Source: Sphingobacterium spiritivorum (GTDB lineage Bacteria; Bacteroidota; Bacteroidia; Sphingobacteriales; Sphingobacteriaceae). From it: a stretch of DNA of 64,000 bases. Positions 52,045 to 61,082 of the stretch are shown piece after piece. Within the stretch, counting starts at the first letter, position 1. Each line of letters starts with the position of its first letter. The notes under the pieces were generated by a model. It had not been told where the DNA came from, searched no databases, and saw only the letters and a list, made by a program, of their open reading frames with translations. The translations under genes and the position numbers were made by a program. The DNA lies in the NCBI RefSeq assembly GCF_016725325.1, contig NZ_CP068083.1, positions 3,782,001 to 3,846,000 on the forward strand. The letters run 5' to 3'.

Positions 52045-52863
52045 TTAGTTTTCAAAAGGATAGTTCTTATAACGCTTATAAGCACCAGTTTTAGTGTTAA
52101 TCTTGATCACATCCATATGTCCTCTGCGGTTTTCCAGTTCTTCAGCAAATACATAGTAACTTCCGTTTGGAGTTACTTCTATACCATAGGAATACATAGA
52201 ATATAAGGTTTTATTTTCTCTGTTATCCTGAAAGATATTTTCAGCGTCTCTGTTTTTTACAGGTAAACTTCTCGAAAAGGCGTTAAATTCATCCGTAGAA
52301 GGGTCAATATAGCTTATCTGCTTCGCCTTCTCCACATCTACCCATCCGTCCATCCGATCAATAATACCGCTTGAAACGCGGTTATTAATCTTGCAATCTT
52401 CACTAAACCGGCAATCGTGTGATCCCAGATAACCGAACATGCCGTACTGGAGATAGGCATAGTGATGGTAATCAGATATATAATATTTGAGATTGTTAGT
52501 AGTTGTCAGTACTATCGTGTCTGTTTTGAAGAAATGTTTATATGGGATATTGACTTTCCAGAAAATATCATCATTCTTTTTTGTAAAGTCTGTCCTGATC
52601 GTTCTTTCATCTATAAATTTGCCATCTCTTAAAATTTCAAATTTAAGTGTCTTCAACTCATTTGGTTCAAATTTTATGAATCCCAGTGTGGGTTGCTCTG
52701 TGATCACTTTTACTGTATCACACATCTCAGACACTTCTACACGGTCCCGTTCAGCATCCTTCTGCCTGTTTTCTAAAGACCACCATATCCAGGCGATGAT
52801 CAGCATGATAATAAGAAGAATAACGCCGAAAACAATTAAACAGCCTTTCAGATATTTATTCAT
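52045..52863 (-). CDS. hypothetical membrane-anchored protein
   Basis: 272 residues from ATG 52863; the longer start at 52917 overlaps the previous gene. One N-terminal helix (GCLIVFGVILLIIMLIIAWIWW) makes it an anchored periplasmic or cell-surface protein. The rest contains CDTVKVITEQPTLG and repeats of charged blocks, with one CRFSEDCK pair. No family recognised. It follows the PH-like membrane gene in the same direction. Confidence 0.6.
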   Translation of the reverse strand: MNKYLKGCLIVFGVILLIIMLIIAWIWWSLENRQKDAERDRVEVSEMCDTVKVITEQPTLGFIKFEPNELKTLKFEILRDGKFIDERTIRTDFTKKNDDIFWKVNIPYKHFFKTDTIVLTTTNNLKYYISDYHHYAYLQYGMFGYLGSHDCRFSEDCKINNRVSSGIIDRMDGWVDVEKAKQISYIDPSTDEFNAFSRSLPVKNRDAENIFQDNRENKTLYSMYSYGIEVTPNGSYYVFAEELENRRGHMDVIKINTKTGAYKRYKNYPFEN

Positions 52864-52888
52864 ATGTTTTTTATCGTTAATAGCTGAT

Positions 52889-53407
52889 TTATAATCTGGT
52901 ATATATTCTGGATTCAAATGTTACTTTAAAATATTTGACAGGGGCTAACAGATCTATTCTGAAGTTGATATGCCGTGACAACTCCGCCAGAATCTCTTTA
53001 TTGGGAGTGTCGTTATTCATGGGTCTAAAAGTATAAATCACTTTATTGTTTAATCCTATTACTGTCAGTGTATTAGGTAGTGGATGGTTGAGCTTTAATA
53101 CCTGAATCTGCGAATAGTTTATCTCTTCCTGCTTTCCGTTTTTAAGTTGAATGGTCAGTTTACTTTCATCAAATGAGACGGTAGTTGAAGATTTCAATCT
53201 TGCCAGAATTATAAATAACGGTAAAAATACAGGTGTAGCAAAGATCAAGGCCAGACCCAGTGTAGGTCCTGAATACTGATTAATCCACTCGATCACACGG
53301 TCATTGCCGGACAATAGCCAAAAGTACAGGATCATGTAAATAGCAAGTGGTAATAATAATATCTTAACCTGCTTGAGGTTTCGTTGATTAAATTCTATCG
53401 TTTTCAT
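52889..53407 (-). CDS. hypothetical membrane protein with PH-like domain
   Basis: 172 residues from ATG 53407; the longer frame adds a hydrophobic, AT-encoded N-terminus. Two helices (ILLLPLAIYMILYFWLL and LGLALIFATPVFLPLFIILARL) are followed by a beta-rich region of SFDESKLTIQLKNGKQEEINYSQIQ type, typical of membrane PH-like domains of YcxB/bPH proteins. It is 25 nt from the downstream gene. Confidence 0.62.
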   Translation of the reverse strand: MKTIEFNQRNLKQVKILLLPLAIYMILYFWLLSGNDRVIEWINQYSGPTLGLALIFATPVFLPLFIILARLKSSTTVSFDESKLTIQLKNGKQEEINYSQIQVLKLNHPLPNTLTVIGLNNKVIYTFRPMNNDTPNKEILAELSRHINFRIDLLAPVKYFKVTFESRIYTRL

Positions 53408-53724
53408 AGTATAGATGCTTAATTGAATTAAATATAAGTTATTTAACAGCATAATATAACAGCCGCCTTAAATTTGTCCGGTTTCATTTAATATTCGCCT
53501 GTAATCATGATATATTAATAATCTGTATTATATAACAATGCGAGGAGAACAGCAGAACATGTTGCATTCAGCAATCTATGGCTTAGGACCCTGTTTATAA
53601 GAATTTGTATTCGATTTCCATTATCTCTGTTATCAATAGACAGTTTCAAACCAATCTTTATCTTAGATTTGCAGATGGTATAATCTGACTGCTTCATTAT
53701 TTCTTTAAGGACAATTATATACAT
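53408..53724. other. intergenic region between divergent genes
   Basis: 317 bp, AT-rich, between the PH-like membrane gene and the GrpB gene. It holds one TAnnTTTG box (53664-53671) and no recognisable coding frame. A long minus-strand frame overlapping the GrpB gene is judged spurious. Confidence 0.5.
53664..53671 (+). promoter_or_regulatory. -7 box for the GrpB-like gene
   Basis: TAGATTTG, 53 nt before ATG 53725, with no good -33 partner. Confidence 0.4.
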
Positions 53725-54336
53725 ATGAAAGTAACATTTGAAAAGTATAATCCATTGTGGACGACAGCTTTTAAAGCTCTTGAAGCTGAACTGAAGGTTT
53801 ATCTGAACGAATTTGATGTACAGATTGAACATATTGGCAGTACCTCTGTCAAAGGTTTGTCTGCAAAACCAATCATTGATATTCTGATCGGGTTAAAGAA
53901 TCCTGAAAACCTGGATAATATTCCTGCGCTGCTGATGGCTCAGGATTACATCTATTATGAAAATTATAATACAGATATGCCGTATAGAAGATTCTTTGTA
54001 AAGTTGAATCAATCTCCTGGTAAGCTGGGATTGCCTGTGCATATTACCACTTTAGCAAATGTGCCTGAGGAGCTGCACAATCACAAATGGCGTCTTGCCC
54101 ATATTCATATATTACCTTTAGCTTCCGAACACTGGAACCGTCATATCGCATTCAGGGAGTATTTGCGTAATCATGCAGTTGTGAGGGAAGAATATCAAGT
54201 GCTTAAAGAAAAACTGAGTACACAAGAATGGATAGATGGGAATGATTATAATGCAGCTAAAGATTCTTTCATAAAACGGGAAGAGCAGAAAGCTGTACAA
54301 TGGTATAATGCACCCAAGGTCAAAAAAGAAGAGTAA
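53725..54336 (+). CDS. GrpB/UPF0157-family protein
   Basis: 203 residues. The family core is IEHIGSTSVKGLSAKPIIDILIG, a nucleotidyltransferase-like GS...D-D signature. HNHKWRLAHIHILPLASEHWNRHIAFREYLR fits the rest. These proteins are often fused to dephospho-CoA kinase or stand alone; their reaction is not established. It is followed by a terminator-like hairpin. Confidence 0.87.
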   Translation: MKVTFEKYNPLWTTAFKALEAELKVYLNEFDVQIEHIGSTSVKGLSAKPIIDILIGLKNPENLDNIPALLMAQDYIYYENYNTDMPYRRFFVKLNQSPGKLGLPVHITTLANVPEELHNHKWRLAHIHILPLASEHWNRHIAFREYLRNHAVVREEYQVLKEKLSTQEWIDGNDYNAAKDSFIKREEQKAVQWYNAPKVKKEE

Positions 54337-54348
54337 AATAACGAAAAT

Positions 54349-54386
54349 ATCAGTTCGCCTGATATATATAAAGCGAACTGATTTCA
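54349..54386 (+). terminator. terminator-like hairpin after GrpB
   Basis: CAGTTCGC and GCGAACTG pair, extended by AT/AT to 10 bp, with a 14-base loop and a weak ATTT tail. Confidence 0.5.
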
Positions 54387-54446
54387 GATGAAGAATCTAA
54401 TGATAATCTTTAGTTAAGGTATGCTTTTTATCTGCTTATAAATAGT

Positions 54447-54695
54447 TTATGCTTGCCCTCTGGATTTCAGTTCTTGCTTTATGTCTTTGACGGTCTTAAA
54501 ATTCATCATAAGTGTCGGCGACAGTGCAATAGGAATAACGATCAATGCGCTGAATCCTTTTGTGAGTGAAATGTAAGTGGCTAAAATCAAAAGCAGAAGC
54601 AGCATTCCTGCAAGAATACCTGTTACTGTACTTGTAAGTTTTTGTTTTTTAAGCAATTCTTCATCGCTCATTTCTTTTAGATTTTCTGTTTTCAT
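54447..54695 (-). CDS. small membrane protein (redox-active disulfide protein 2-like)
   Basis: 82 residues. MKTENLKEMSDEELLKKQK is followed by two helices (VTGILAGMLLLLLILATYI and FSALIVIPIALSPTLMMNF) and a basic tail. Similar short proteins in Bacteroidota carry the name redox-active disulfide protein 2, but no cysteine is present here, so the name has no biochemical support. Function unknown. Confidence 0.6.
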   Translation of the reverse strand: MKTENLKEMSDEELLKKQKLTSTVTGILAGMLLLLLILATYISLTKGFSALIVIPIALSPTLMMNFKTVKDIKQELKSRGQA

Positions 54696-54915
54696 AGATT
54701 GATATAGGGTAATTGTATTAGTTCACTCTCAAATATACATAAGTTTAGGCGGTTCTTCAGAACAGATGCATATTTACTGCTGGTTTGAGAGTGTTTTTCG
54801 GATTTTGCATGTCAAATTCAGTACCTCACACTGGAGCAATAAAAGCAGTATTACAGAAATGGAATATACCATCATATTATTTTTCGGAACAGTAACAGCT
54901 TTAGTATTTATTGAT

Positions 54916-54923
54916 TAGTTTTG
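54916..54923 (+). promoter_or_regulatory. -7 box for the acyltransferase-kinase operon
   Basis: TAGTTTTG matches TAnnTTTG, 31 nt upstream of the GTG start at 54955. No -33 TTTG at the right distance. Confidence 0.35.
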
Positions 54924-54954
54924 TGTTTCAATTGAATATTTTTATAACATTTCC

Positions 54955-55764
54955 GTGGCATTAGTATTTAACGATGGACGTCCGGTAGTGAGATTGCGAG
55001 CATTTCGTGCTATTGATGATCCACAGACCTGTGAACGTTTTATAGAAGGGCATGCTCATGTCCTGACCGCTATAGGTGTAAAGAAGGTTACATCTTCTAA
55101 AAACGACTGGATGTACAATCCTGCTGCTTTCGTTTTGATTGTCGAATCATTAGATGGAGAGAGGGTGTATGGCGGTGTCCGCATTCATGTAGCGGGTGGT
55201 AGCGAACCGCTTCCGATAGAGCAGGCAACAGGAGCAATGGATGCAAGTGTATATGATCTTGTGCATCAATATGCAAAACAGGGAACAGGAGAAGGCTGTG
55301 GTTTGTGGAATTCCCGGGAAATTGCAGGATATGGAATTGGAAGTATCTTCCTGACAAGAGCAGGTGCGGCGATCAGTACGCAGGTTGGGATCAAATCCTT
55401 ATTTGCGCTTTGCGCTCCGTATACAGTCAAACTTGCCGAAAGTGTGGGATATCGTATAGATACAACGGTGGGCAACAACGGAACTTTTTATTATCCGAAG
55501 CTGGATCTTCTGGCAACAGTGATGATTATGAGAAATCTGGATACACTGACAGAGGCGGATCAGGAAAATAAAGATGCTATTTTATCGCTTCGCGGGAATT
55601 CGAATATTGTGCGTGTGGAGACTCTCCGCAATAAGGAGATTGAAATCCACTATCAGATTGATATTCCAAATCTGGATCAGTGGGATCTGCAGCAGGTCAT
55701 CAACAACCTGAAATATGCCCCAAATGATTATAAACTGGATGATCGAAATTTAAATATATTATAA
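54955..55764 (+). CDS. GNAT-like acyltransferase (LuxI/FeeM-type fold suspected), GTG start
   Basis: 269 residues starting at GTG 54955; no in-frame ATG lies upstream before the stop at 54916-54918. The N-terminal ~190 residues look like a GNAT fold: AAFVLIVESLDGERVYGGVRIHVAG, then WNSREIAGYGIGSIFLTRAGAAIS and a core LFALCAPYTVKLAESVGYRI. Charge pattern and length recall autoinducer or N-acyl amino acid synthases, but no specific family is certain. A 70-residue C-terminal part is unrecognised. Its stop and the next start touch (55762-55765), so it is translationally coupled to the methyltransferase. Confidence 0.6.
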   Translation: MALVFNDGRPVVRLRAFRAIDDPQTCERFIEGHAHVLTAIGVKKVTSSKNDWMYNPAAFVLIVESLDGERVYGGVRIHVAGGSEPLPIEQATGAMDASVYDLVHQYAKQGTGEGCGLWNSREIAGYGIGSIFLTRAGAAISTQVGIKSLFALCAPYTVKLAESVGYRIDTTVGNNGTFYYPKLDLLATVMIMRNLDTLTEADQENKDAILSLRGNSNIVRVETLRNKEIEIHYQIDIPNLDQWDLQQVINNLKYAPNDYKLDDRNLNIL

Positions 55765-56529
55765 ATGGATAATAAACACTATGGTGCCGGTTATTTGATG
55801 GACACGGGCGATTTTCTTAAACAGTTAAAAATTCATTCGTATACGCCTTTTGCAAATCTTCCGCAGGGTGTGATTTTAGATTTGGGCTGTGGCACCGGTA
55901 TGGACGCTATCAACATAGCGGATATGGTAGGAGAGAAGGGTCAGGTTATCGGTATTGACCATGATCAGACTATGATCGGACATGCCAGAACTACCGTAGG
56001 TGAAAGAAAAAACATTGATTTTGTTCAGGGTGGGGTAGATAAGCTTGATTTTGAAAATAATAGTGTTGCAGGAATACGTATGGAGCGTGTTGTTCAGCAT
56101 TTAACAGAGCCGGAAGCCACATTTAAGGAAGTATACCGTGTTTTGAAAACTGATCATCCCTTTGTTGTTGTAGAAACCATATGGGACAGTCTTAATTTTT
56201 ATACACAGCATATCGCAACAGAACAGAAGATCCGTAATTATCTGACCGGACAAAAAGTAAATAATGGCTGGGCAGGAAATAAACTGACAGCGGATCTGAA
56301 TGCAAACGGTTTCAGAAATATCCAGCTGGATACTTTTTGCATGGTTGTCCGTACAAAGGAAGAAGCCAACCGCTACGTATTTCTGGATCTTATACTGGCT
56401 GAAATGGTAGATAAAACTGTATTGACAAAAGAAGAATCGGAAGATTTTATAAATAGCTTATTAGCTGCCGATAATAATGGTTATTTTACGGTTTCCATGA
56501 ACCTTGTTATAACTAAAGCTGTAAAATAA
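55765..56529 (+). CDS. class I SAM-dependent methyltransferase
   Basis: 254 residues. Motif I is VILDLGCGTGMDA and the acidic Asp of motif II is in GIDHDQTMI. MERVVQHLTEPEATFKEVYRVLK fits UbiE/Methyltransf_11-type enzymes acting on small molecules. It starts immediately after the acyltransferase stop and ends 10 nt before the kinase start. It may methylate the acyltransferase product (inference). Confidence 0.88.
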   Translation: MDNKHYGAGYLMDTGDFLKQLKIHSYTPFANLPQGVILDLGCGTGMDAINIADMVGEKGQVIGIDHDQTMIGHARTTVGERKNIDFVQGGVDKLDFENNSVAGIRMERVVQHLTEPEATFKEVYRVLKTDHPFVVVETIWDSLNFYTQHIATEQKIRNYLTGQKVNNGWAGNKLTADLNANGFRNIQLDTFCMVVRTKEEANRYVFLDLILAEMVDKTVLTKEESEDFINSLLAADNNGYFTVSMNLVITKAVK

Positions 56530-56539
56530 AGCAACTGAG

Positions 56540-58690
56540 ATGAGGCTGTGGATTATCCTGTTATCTTTCTTTGTATTTGCCAGCAATTTTCAATCTTATG
56601 CTGAGGTAATCATTAATGATGCTACCCATAGGCTAACTGTTGGAAAGAGTCTCGAACGCTATATGGGCAAAGATGGGGTCTCCTTTGCGGAGATCCGGGC
56701 TTCTAAAGATTTTATAGCATTAAACAGCGAGGTGCCTAATCTGGGTATTTCTTCATCTGATATCTGGTTGCGGCTGCCGGTTACAAATCAAGGTCATGCA
56801 GCAGATCTTCTGCTTGAAATCGCTTATCCTTTACTGGATGAGGTCGAGTTGTTCGTACCTTCTGATTCAGGTGAATATCATTCTATCAAACTGGGGGAGC
56901 ATCTTATATTTTCAAAACGACAATATAAGATACCGAATTATGTATTTGATATTCATCTTCCGGAAAACAGTTCGAAGGTTTTTTACCTGCGGATCAATAG
57001 TACAGAACAGATTATCTTGCCCGTCCATATCAGTAATGAGCTTGGCTTTGTAGCGCAGGTAAACAGAGATAACCTGGTAAGTGGTATTTATATCGGTATT
57101 GTCTTTATTATGGCGATATATAACCTTTTTCTTTTCTTTTCCGTTCGGGAAAGAGATTATCTCTACTATGTACTTTATGTCGTTTCTGCCGGAATCACGC
57201 AAATGGGTATAAAAGGGTACAGCTTTCAGTATTTATGGCCTGACTGGCCGTCTTTTGCAACAAAGGGACCTATTATTTTCGGATGTCTGTCCGGCCTGAG
57301 TGCGCTACTCTTTGCCTATACTTTTCTTCAGTTAAAGAAGAATGCTCCGCAAGCAAGACGTTTTTTCTGCGTATTTATTATCTTTTTCACGATAAGCTTG
57401 TTTATGGTGATATTCGGGTTGGAGCAACAGGCATTTCTCTGTATGCAACTCGTTACAGGGGTAGCATCTTTATACGTGCTTTATATTTCTTACCGCGTCA
57501 TGATCAATGGTTTCCGTCCGGCAAGATATTTTGTGTTTGGATGGACGATTCTCCTTTTGGGGTCAGTCGTTTTTCTTTTAAAAGATTATGGTTTACTCGA
57601 GTATGATAATTTCACAAGTAATGCTGTACAATTAGCTTCCGTCATAGAGATGGCTCTCCTTTCATTTGGTTTGGCTTACAGTATTAATATCCTGAAAGAA
57701 GAAAAGGAAGTATCTCAGGCAAGGGAACTGGCTATTTCTTTGGAGAACGAGCGCCTGATCCGGGAACAGAATATAGTGTTGGAACAGAAAGTAGAAGAAC
57801 GTACACTGGAATTGACCGAATCCAACGAATCTCTGCAGACTACATTGACCCATCTGAAAGAGACACAGTCACAACTGGTAGAAGCTGAAAAAATGGCTTC
57901 CTTAGGGCAGCTTACGGCTGGTGTGGCTCATGAGATCAATAATCCTATCAATTTCGTAACTTCTAACGTGGCACCGCTTAAGCGCGACATCCGGATGATC
58001 TGGGAGATGGTAGAGGAAGTCGAACGTCTGGCGTTGTCAGATGAGCTGAGCAATAGTGAAAAACAGGCAAGGATCAAAGCCTATAAACAGGAATTAGATG
58101 TAGATTATCTGAAAACAGAAGTTGATTTTCTACTGAAAGGTATGCATGATGGTGCGCACCGTACAGCTGAGATTGTAAAAAGCCTGCGTATATTTTCACG
58201 TGTAGATGAAGATACACTCAAATTTGCCGATATAAACGAAGGTTTGGAGTCTACGATGGTGATTCTCAATAGTCTGGTAAGAGAAGGTGTTGAAGTCGAA
58301 AATAACTACGGTGATTTGCCAAAAATAGAATGTCATGCCGGTAAGCTCAATCAGGTATTTCTAAATATTCTGACAAATGCGATTTATGCCATTAACAAGA
58401 AATTTGATAATAAGGCAGGTGGGAAGTTAAAAATTGAGACTGGTATATATGACGACGAATCCTTTATTTACATAAAAATAGCTGATAATGGCATAGGTAT
58501 TCCAGAAGAAATCCGGGAAAAAATCTTCGAACCATTCTTTACAACTAAAGATGTGGGTGAAGGTACCGGACTGGGAATGTCAATAGCCTACAATACAATT
58601 GCTAAACATCACGGTAAGATCCTTGTCGAATCCGAAGTCGGAGAGGGAACAATTTTTACTTTGATTCTTCCGATCCAACAAAATATTTGA
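56540..58690 (+). CDS. 7TMR-DISM sensor histidine kinase
   Basis: 716 residues. A signal peptide precedes a periplasmic 7TMR-DISMED2 beta-domain (about 25-175; [13 protein letters not shown]), which in this family resembles carbohydrate-binding modules. Seven membrane helices (about 180-385) are followed by a coiled coil (about 395-455; [19 protein letters not shown]). The HisKA H-box is [20 protein letters not shown] and the ATPase has DNGIGIPEE and GTGLGMS. There is no receiver domain. It probably senses an external ligand. The REC-kinase protein 83 nt downstream is its likely partner. Confidence 0.93.
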   Translation: MRLWIILLSFFVFASNFQSYAEVIINDATHRLTVGKSLERYMGKDGVSFAEIRASKDFIALNSEVPNLGISSSDIWLRLPVTNQGHAADLLLEIAYPLLDEVELFVPSDSGEYHSIKLGEHLIFSKRQYKIPNYVFDIHLPENSSKVFYLRINSTEQIILPVHISNELGFVAQVNRDNLVSGIYIGIVFIMAIYNLFLFFSVRERDYLYYVLYVVSAGITQMGIKGYSFQYLWPDWPSFATKGPIIFGCLSGLSALLFAYTFLQLKKNAPQARRFFCVFIIFFTISLFMVIFGLEQQAFLCMQLVTGVASLYVLYISYRVMINGFRPARYFVFGWTILLLGSVVFLLKDYGLLEYDNFTSNAVQLASVIEMALLSFGLAYSINILKEEKEVSQARELAISLENERLIREQNIVLEQKVEERTLELTESNESLQTTLTHLKETQSQLVEAEKMASLGQLTAGVAHEINNPINFVTSNVAPLKRDIRMIWEMVEEVERLALSDELSNSEKQARIKAYKQELDVDYLKTEVDFLLKGMHDGAHRTAEIVKSLRIFSRVDEDTLKFADINEGLESTMVILNSLVREGVEVENNYGDLPKIECHAGKLNQVFLNILTNAIYAINKKFDNKAGGKLKIETGIYDDESFIYIKIADNGIGIPEEIREKIFEPFFTTKDVGEGTGLGMSIAYNTIAKHHGKILVESEVGEGTIFTLILPIQQNI

Positions 58691-58772
58691 TTAAAAAGTA
58701 AACCTAAATGTCCGATAAATTATCATTAACTTCGCTCATAGGGTTGTTGAGGAAATACCATAATAGATAATT

Positions 58773-59858
58773 ATGCAAAGAGAACTCGTAATATTATATA
58801 TTGATGATGAAGTGAACAATCTGATTGGCTTTAAAGCTAATTTCAGATATAATTATACTGTTCTCACAGCATCAAATACGACAGAAGCACGGGAGATACT
58901 TCTTGCCAATCCTGATATACGTATTATCTTTTGTGATCAGCGTATGCCGGAAGAACTGGGTGTGGACTTCTTACACAGTATAAAGAAAGATTTTCCTAAG
59001 CCTATTCGTATTTTATTAACTGCCTACGCTGATATGAATACAGTGATAGATGCGGTGAATAAGGGACATATTTTCAGGTTTGTTCGTAAACCGTGGGTAG
59101 AGGAAGATATTATCTCTGCAGTGGAAGAGGCGGATAAGTTTTATATCGCCAATTCGATGCTGGAGATCAAGAATGAAGAACTACAGAAGGCTTATGACGA
59201 ACTGGATAAGTTTGCTTACAGCGTGAGCCATGACCTCCGTGATCCGCTGACAGGGGTGTTGTCAGCGGTGAGACTTGCCTCGGAGTTTGATAGTATTGAA
59301 CGTATTCATGAGCTGTTGGGGTTGATGGACGATTCACTGATTAGTCTGGATGCTTATATTGATAGCTTACGTGACTATTATCTGTTAAGAAGAGGAGAGT
59401 TGTTTTTATCTGACATAGATTTTAAAGAATTATTCGGAAATATAGCCCAGTTCTATAAAATGTATACCCAGAATAAAGAAGTTGCTTTTAAAATCACCGT
59501 AGAGCAAGCCCATGTATTCAAAAGTGACAAAGCTATTCTGGAACTGATTCTGCATAATCTGTTGTCAAATGCTTTCAAGTATCAGCGCAGGGAAGTAGAG
59601 AATAAGGTGGTGAATTTATCTGTTGACGTAACAGAAACAGAGGCAACAATTACCGTTGTGGATAACGGGATCGGAATCTCTTCCGAACATATAAGTGATA
59701 TATTCAAATTATTTTTCAGAGGTAGTGATCAGGCAAAAGGAATGGGATTTGGTCTCTATAATGTACAGAATGCCCTGCTGAAATTAAAGGGTATAATTGA
59801 TGTACAGTCAGAACTTGGCACCGGAACGACATTTAAGGTTATCATTCCGAGCAAGTAA
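58773..59858 (+). CDS. receiver-histidine kinase hybrid
   Basis: 361 residues, layout REC-HisKA-HATPase. REC (about 5-125): acidic IDDE, phospho-Asp in IFCDQRMPEE, and Lys in FVRKPW. A coiled coil leads to HisKA with YSVSHDLRDPLTG, and the ATPase has VVDNGIGISSEH and GMGFGLYNVQ. No output or DNA-binding domain is seen. It probably takes phosphate from the DISM kinase and passes signals on or is modulated by it. It is followed by the convergent single-receiver gene. Confidence 0.92.
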   Translation: MQRELVILYIDDEVNNLIGFKANFRYNYTVLTASNTTEAREILLANPDIRIIFCDQRMPEELGVDFLHSIKKDFPKPIRILLTAYADMNTVIDAVNKGHIFRFVRKPWVEEDIISAVEEADKFYIANSMLEIKNEELQKAYDELDKFAYSVSHDLRDPLTGVLSAVRLASEFDSIERIHELLGLMDDSLISLDAYIDSLRDYYLLRRGELFLSDIDFKELFGNIAQFYKMYTQNKEVAFKITVEQAHVFKSDKAILELILHNLLSNAFKYQRREVENKVVNLSVDVTETEATITVVDNGIGISSEHISDIFKLFFRGSDQAKGMGFGLYNVQNALLKLKGIIDVQSELGTGTTFKVIIPSK

Positions 59859-59877
59859 TGTGTCTTCGTATGACTTG

Positions 59878-60342
59878 TCAGGAAAGTAATTTTTGACGCA
59901 GAAGAAATTCCAGTTGTTCGTTGGAAGTTTCCAGCTGTGAATTTGTCTCTATTATTTTCTCTCTTTCATTATAAGCTTCAAAAGCACGTATTATTGTTTG
60001 ATCCAGCTCTTCTTCACTCCAGGGTTTATTCAGATAATGAAATATTTTTCCTTTATTGACTGCGTCTATGACTGCAGCCATATCGGTATAGCCCGTCAGC
60101 AGGATTCGCATAGGATGCGGATCAAGTTTGATAATCTCTTCTAAAAATTCTACTCCTGTCATTTCAGGCATACGCTGATCGGTAATAATAACATTGACAG
60201 GATTTTTTTTAACAATTTCTATGGCAGCTGCACCGCTTATAGCCGTGTAGACGTCATATTTGAGACGAAAAGTCGCCTTAAAGGAAAGCAAATTATTCTC
60301 CTCATCATCCACGTATAATACCGCAATCTTCTTGTTTTCCAT
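59878..60342 (-). CDS. response regulator, receiver plus coiled coil, no output domain
   Basis: 154 residues from ATG 60342; the longer frame adds a basic tail. REC domain: VLYVDDEENNLLSF, phospho-Asp in IITDQRMPEM and Lys in LNKPWSEEE. The C-terminal ~35 residues (EKIIETNSQLETSNEQLEFLL) form a coiled coil. It closely resembles the REC of the hybrid at 58773, with DQRMPE and VIDAVNKG shared, so it is a paralogue. The gene is 19 nt from the hybrid, on the other strand. A phosphate sink or scaffold role is possible. Confidence 0.9.
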   Translation of the reverse strand: MENKKIAVLYVDDEENNLLSFKATFRLKYDVYTAISGAAAIEIVKKNPVNVIITDQRMPEMTGVEFLEEIIKLDPHPMRILLTGYTDMAAVIDAVNKGKIFHYLNKPWSEEELDQTIIRAFEAYNEREKIIETNSQLETSNEQLEFLLRQKLLS

Positions 60343-60503
60343 TATTTTTCGCTTTTTAGACTGATAAATCACTCAATCCGCCAAATTAAAAAAAACTATT
60401 TCAATAATCAAAGAGAAGCTGATGAATATGAAGGAATCTTTACAAACGTTTATTCTATCTTATTCATTCAAATGCGGACTTTTGAGCTTGACTGTGGGAG
60501 ATA

Positions 60504-60893
60504 TTACTTACAGTTCGGTGTCGCCGTTAAGACATCCAGTGACATATCCATCGCTTTTTTAGTCCATTTTTTCATACCTTCCAGGTCGGATTCTTTAAGT
60601 GCTTTGTTACCAAAGGTAACTGCATTGAGTGCATAATTTTTTGCATTGGCACAGTTGCAGGATGGTATAATCGCATATGCCGATGCCTCTGCCGCTTTGG
60701 CGACTCCGTCTTTTAACAGGGGTTTGGCATTTTCAATGGAAGTAGACTGATAGGCTTTTTTGAAGGTCATAAAAGCCAGCTCTGCATACGTGGAAGCCAT
60801 TTCACAACCCGTAAACCGTGTTTTATTTTCAGCGGTCGCAGATGTGAAAAGTAAAACGCAGATAAGTGTAAGAGAGATTAGTATGTTTTTCAT
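60504..60893 (-). CDS. hypothetical secreted protein, 129 residues
   Basis: Signal peptide ending TSATAEN. The mature part is helical, with four cysteines (TGCEM, SCNCANAKN, TPNC) that could form two disulfides. Repeated AYAIIPSCNCANAKNYALNAV-type helical blocks suggest a helical repeat. Similar proteins occur across Bacteroidota without a known role. Confidence 0.68.
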   Translation of the reverse strand: MKNILISLTLICVLLFTSATAENKTRFTGCEMASTYAELAFMTFKKAYQSTSIENAKPLLKDGVAKAAEASAYAIIPSCNCANAKNYALNAVTFGNKALKESDLEGMKKWTKKAMDMSLDVLTATPNCK

Positions 60894-61024
60894 AATTAAT
60901 ATTGCAGGTATGCTTGTTATGTAAAGATATGGAAAAGAACAGATAATATTCTTGATGTCATTAGCTGATTTAGATTAATTTTTCAGACTCCTCTTGATCA
61001 ACCCTATGACTTTTTTGCCCCAAT

Positions 61025-61064
61025 AAAAAAAATGCCCGAAGTACTGTAACTCCGGGCATTTTTA
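61025..61064. terminator. terminator of the ABC-F gene
   Basis: AATGCCCG and CGGGCATT form an 8-bp stem, extended past one mismatch by AGT/ACT and flanked by A- and T-runs on either side. It lies downstream of the minus-strand ABC-F stop. Confidence 0.75.
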
Positions 61065-61082
61065 TTCGCCATTTCCTGAATC

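Noticed and set aside
53515..53832. 105-codon minus-strand frame near GrpB
   Set aside because: It overlaps the GrpB gene on the opposite strand and has no family motif; it is most likely a shadow frame.
54859..54918. 19-codon frame with a hydrophobic helix before the acyltransferase
   Set aside because: Very short and without its own promoter; its stop overlaps the -7 box candidate. It could be a leader peptide but evidence is too weak.
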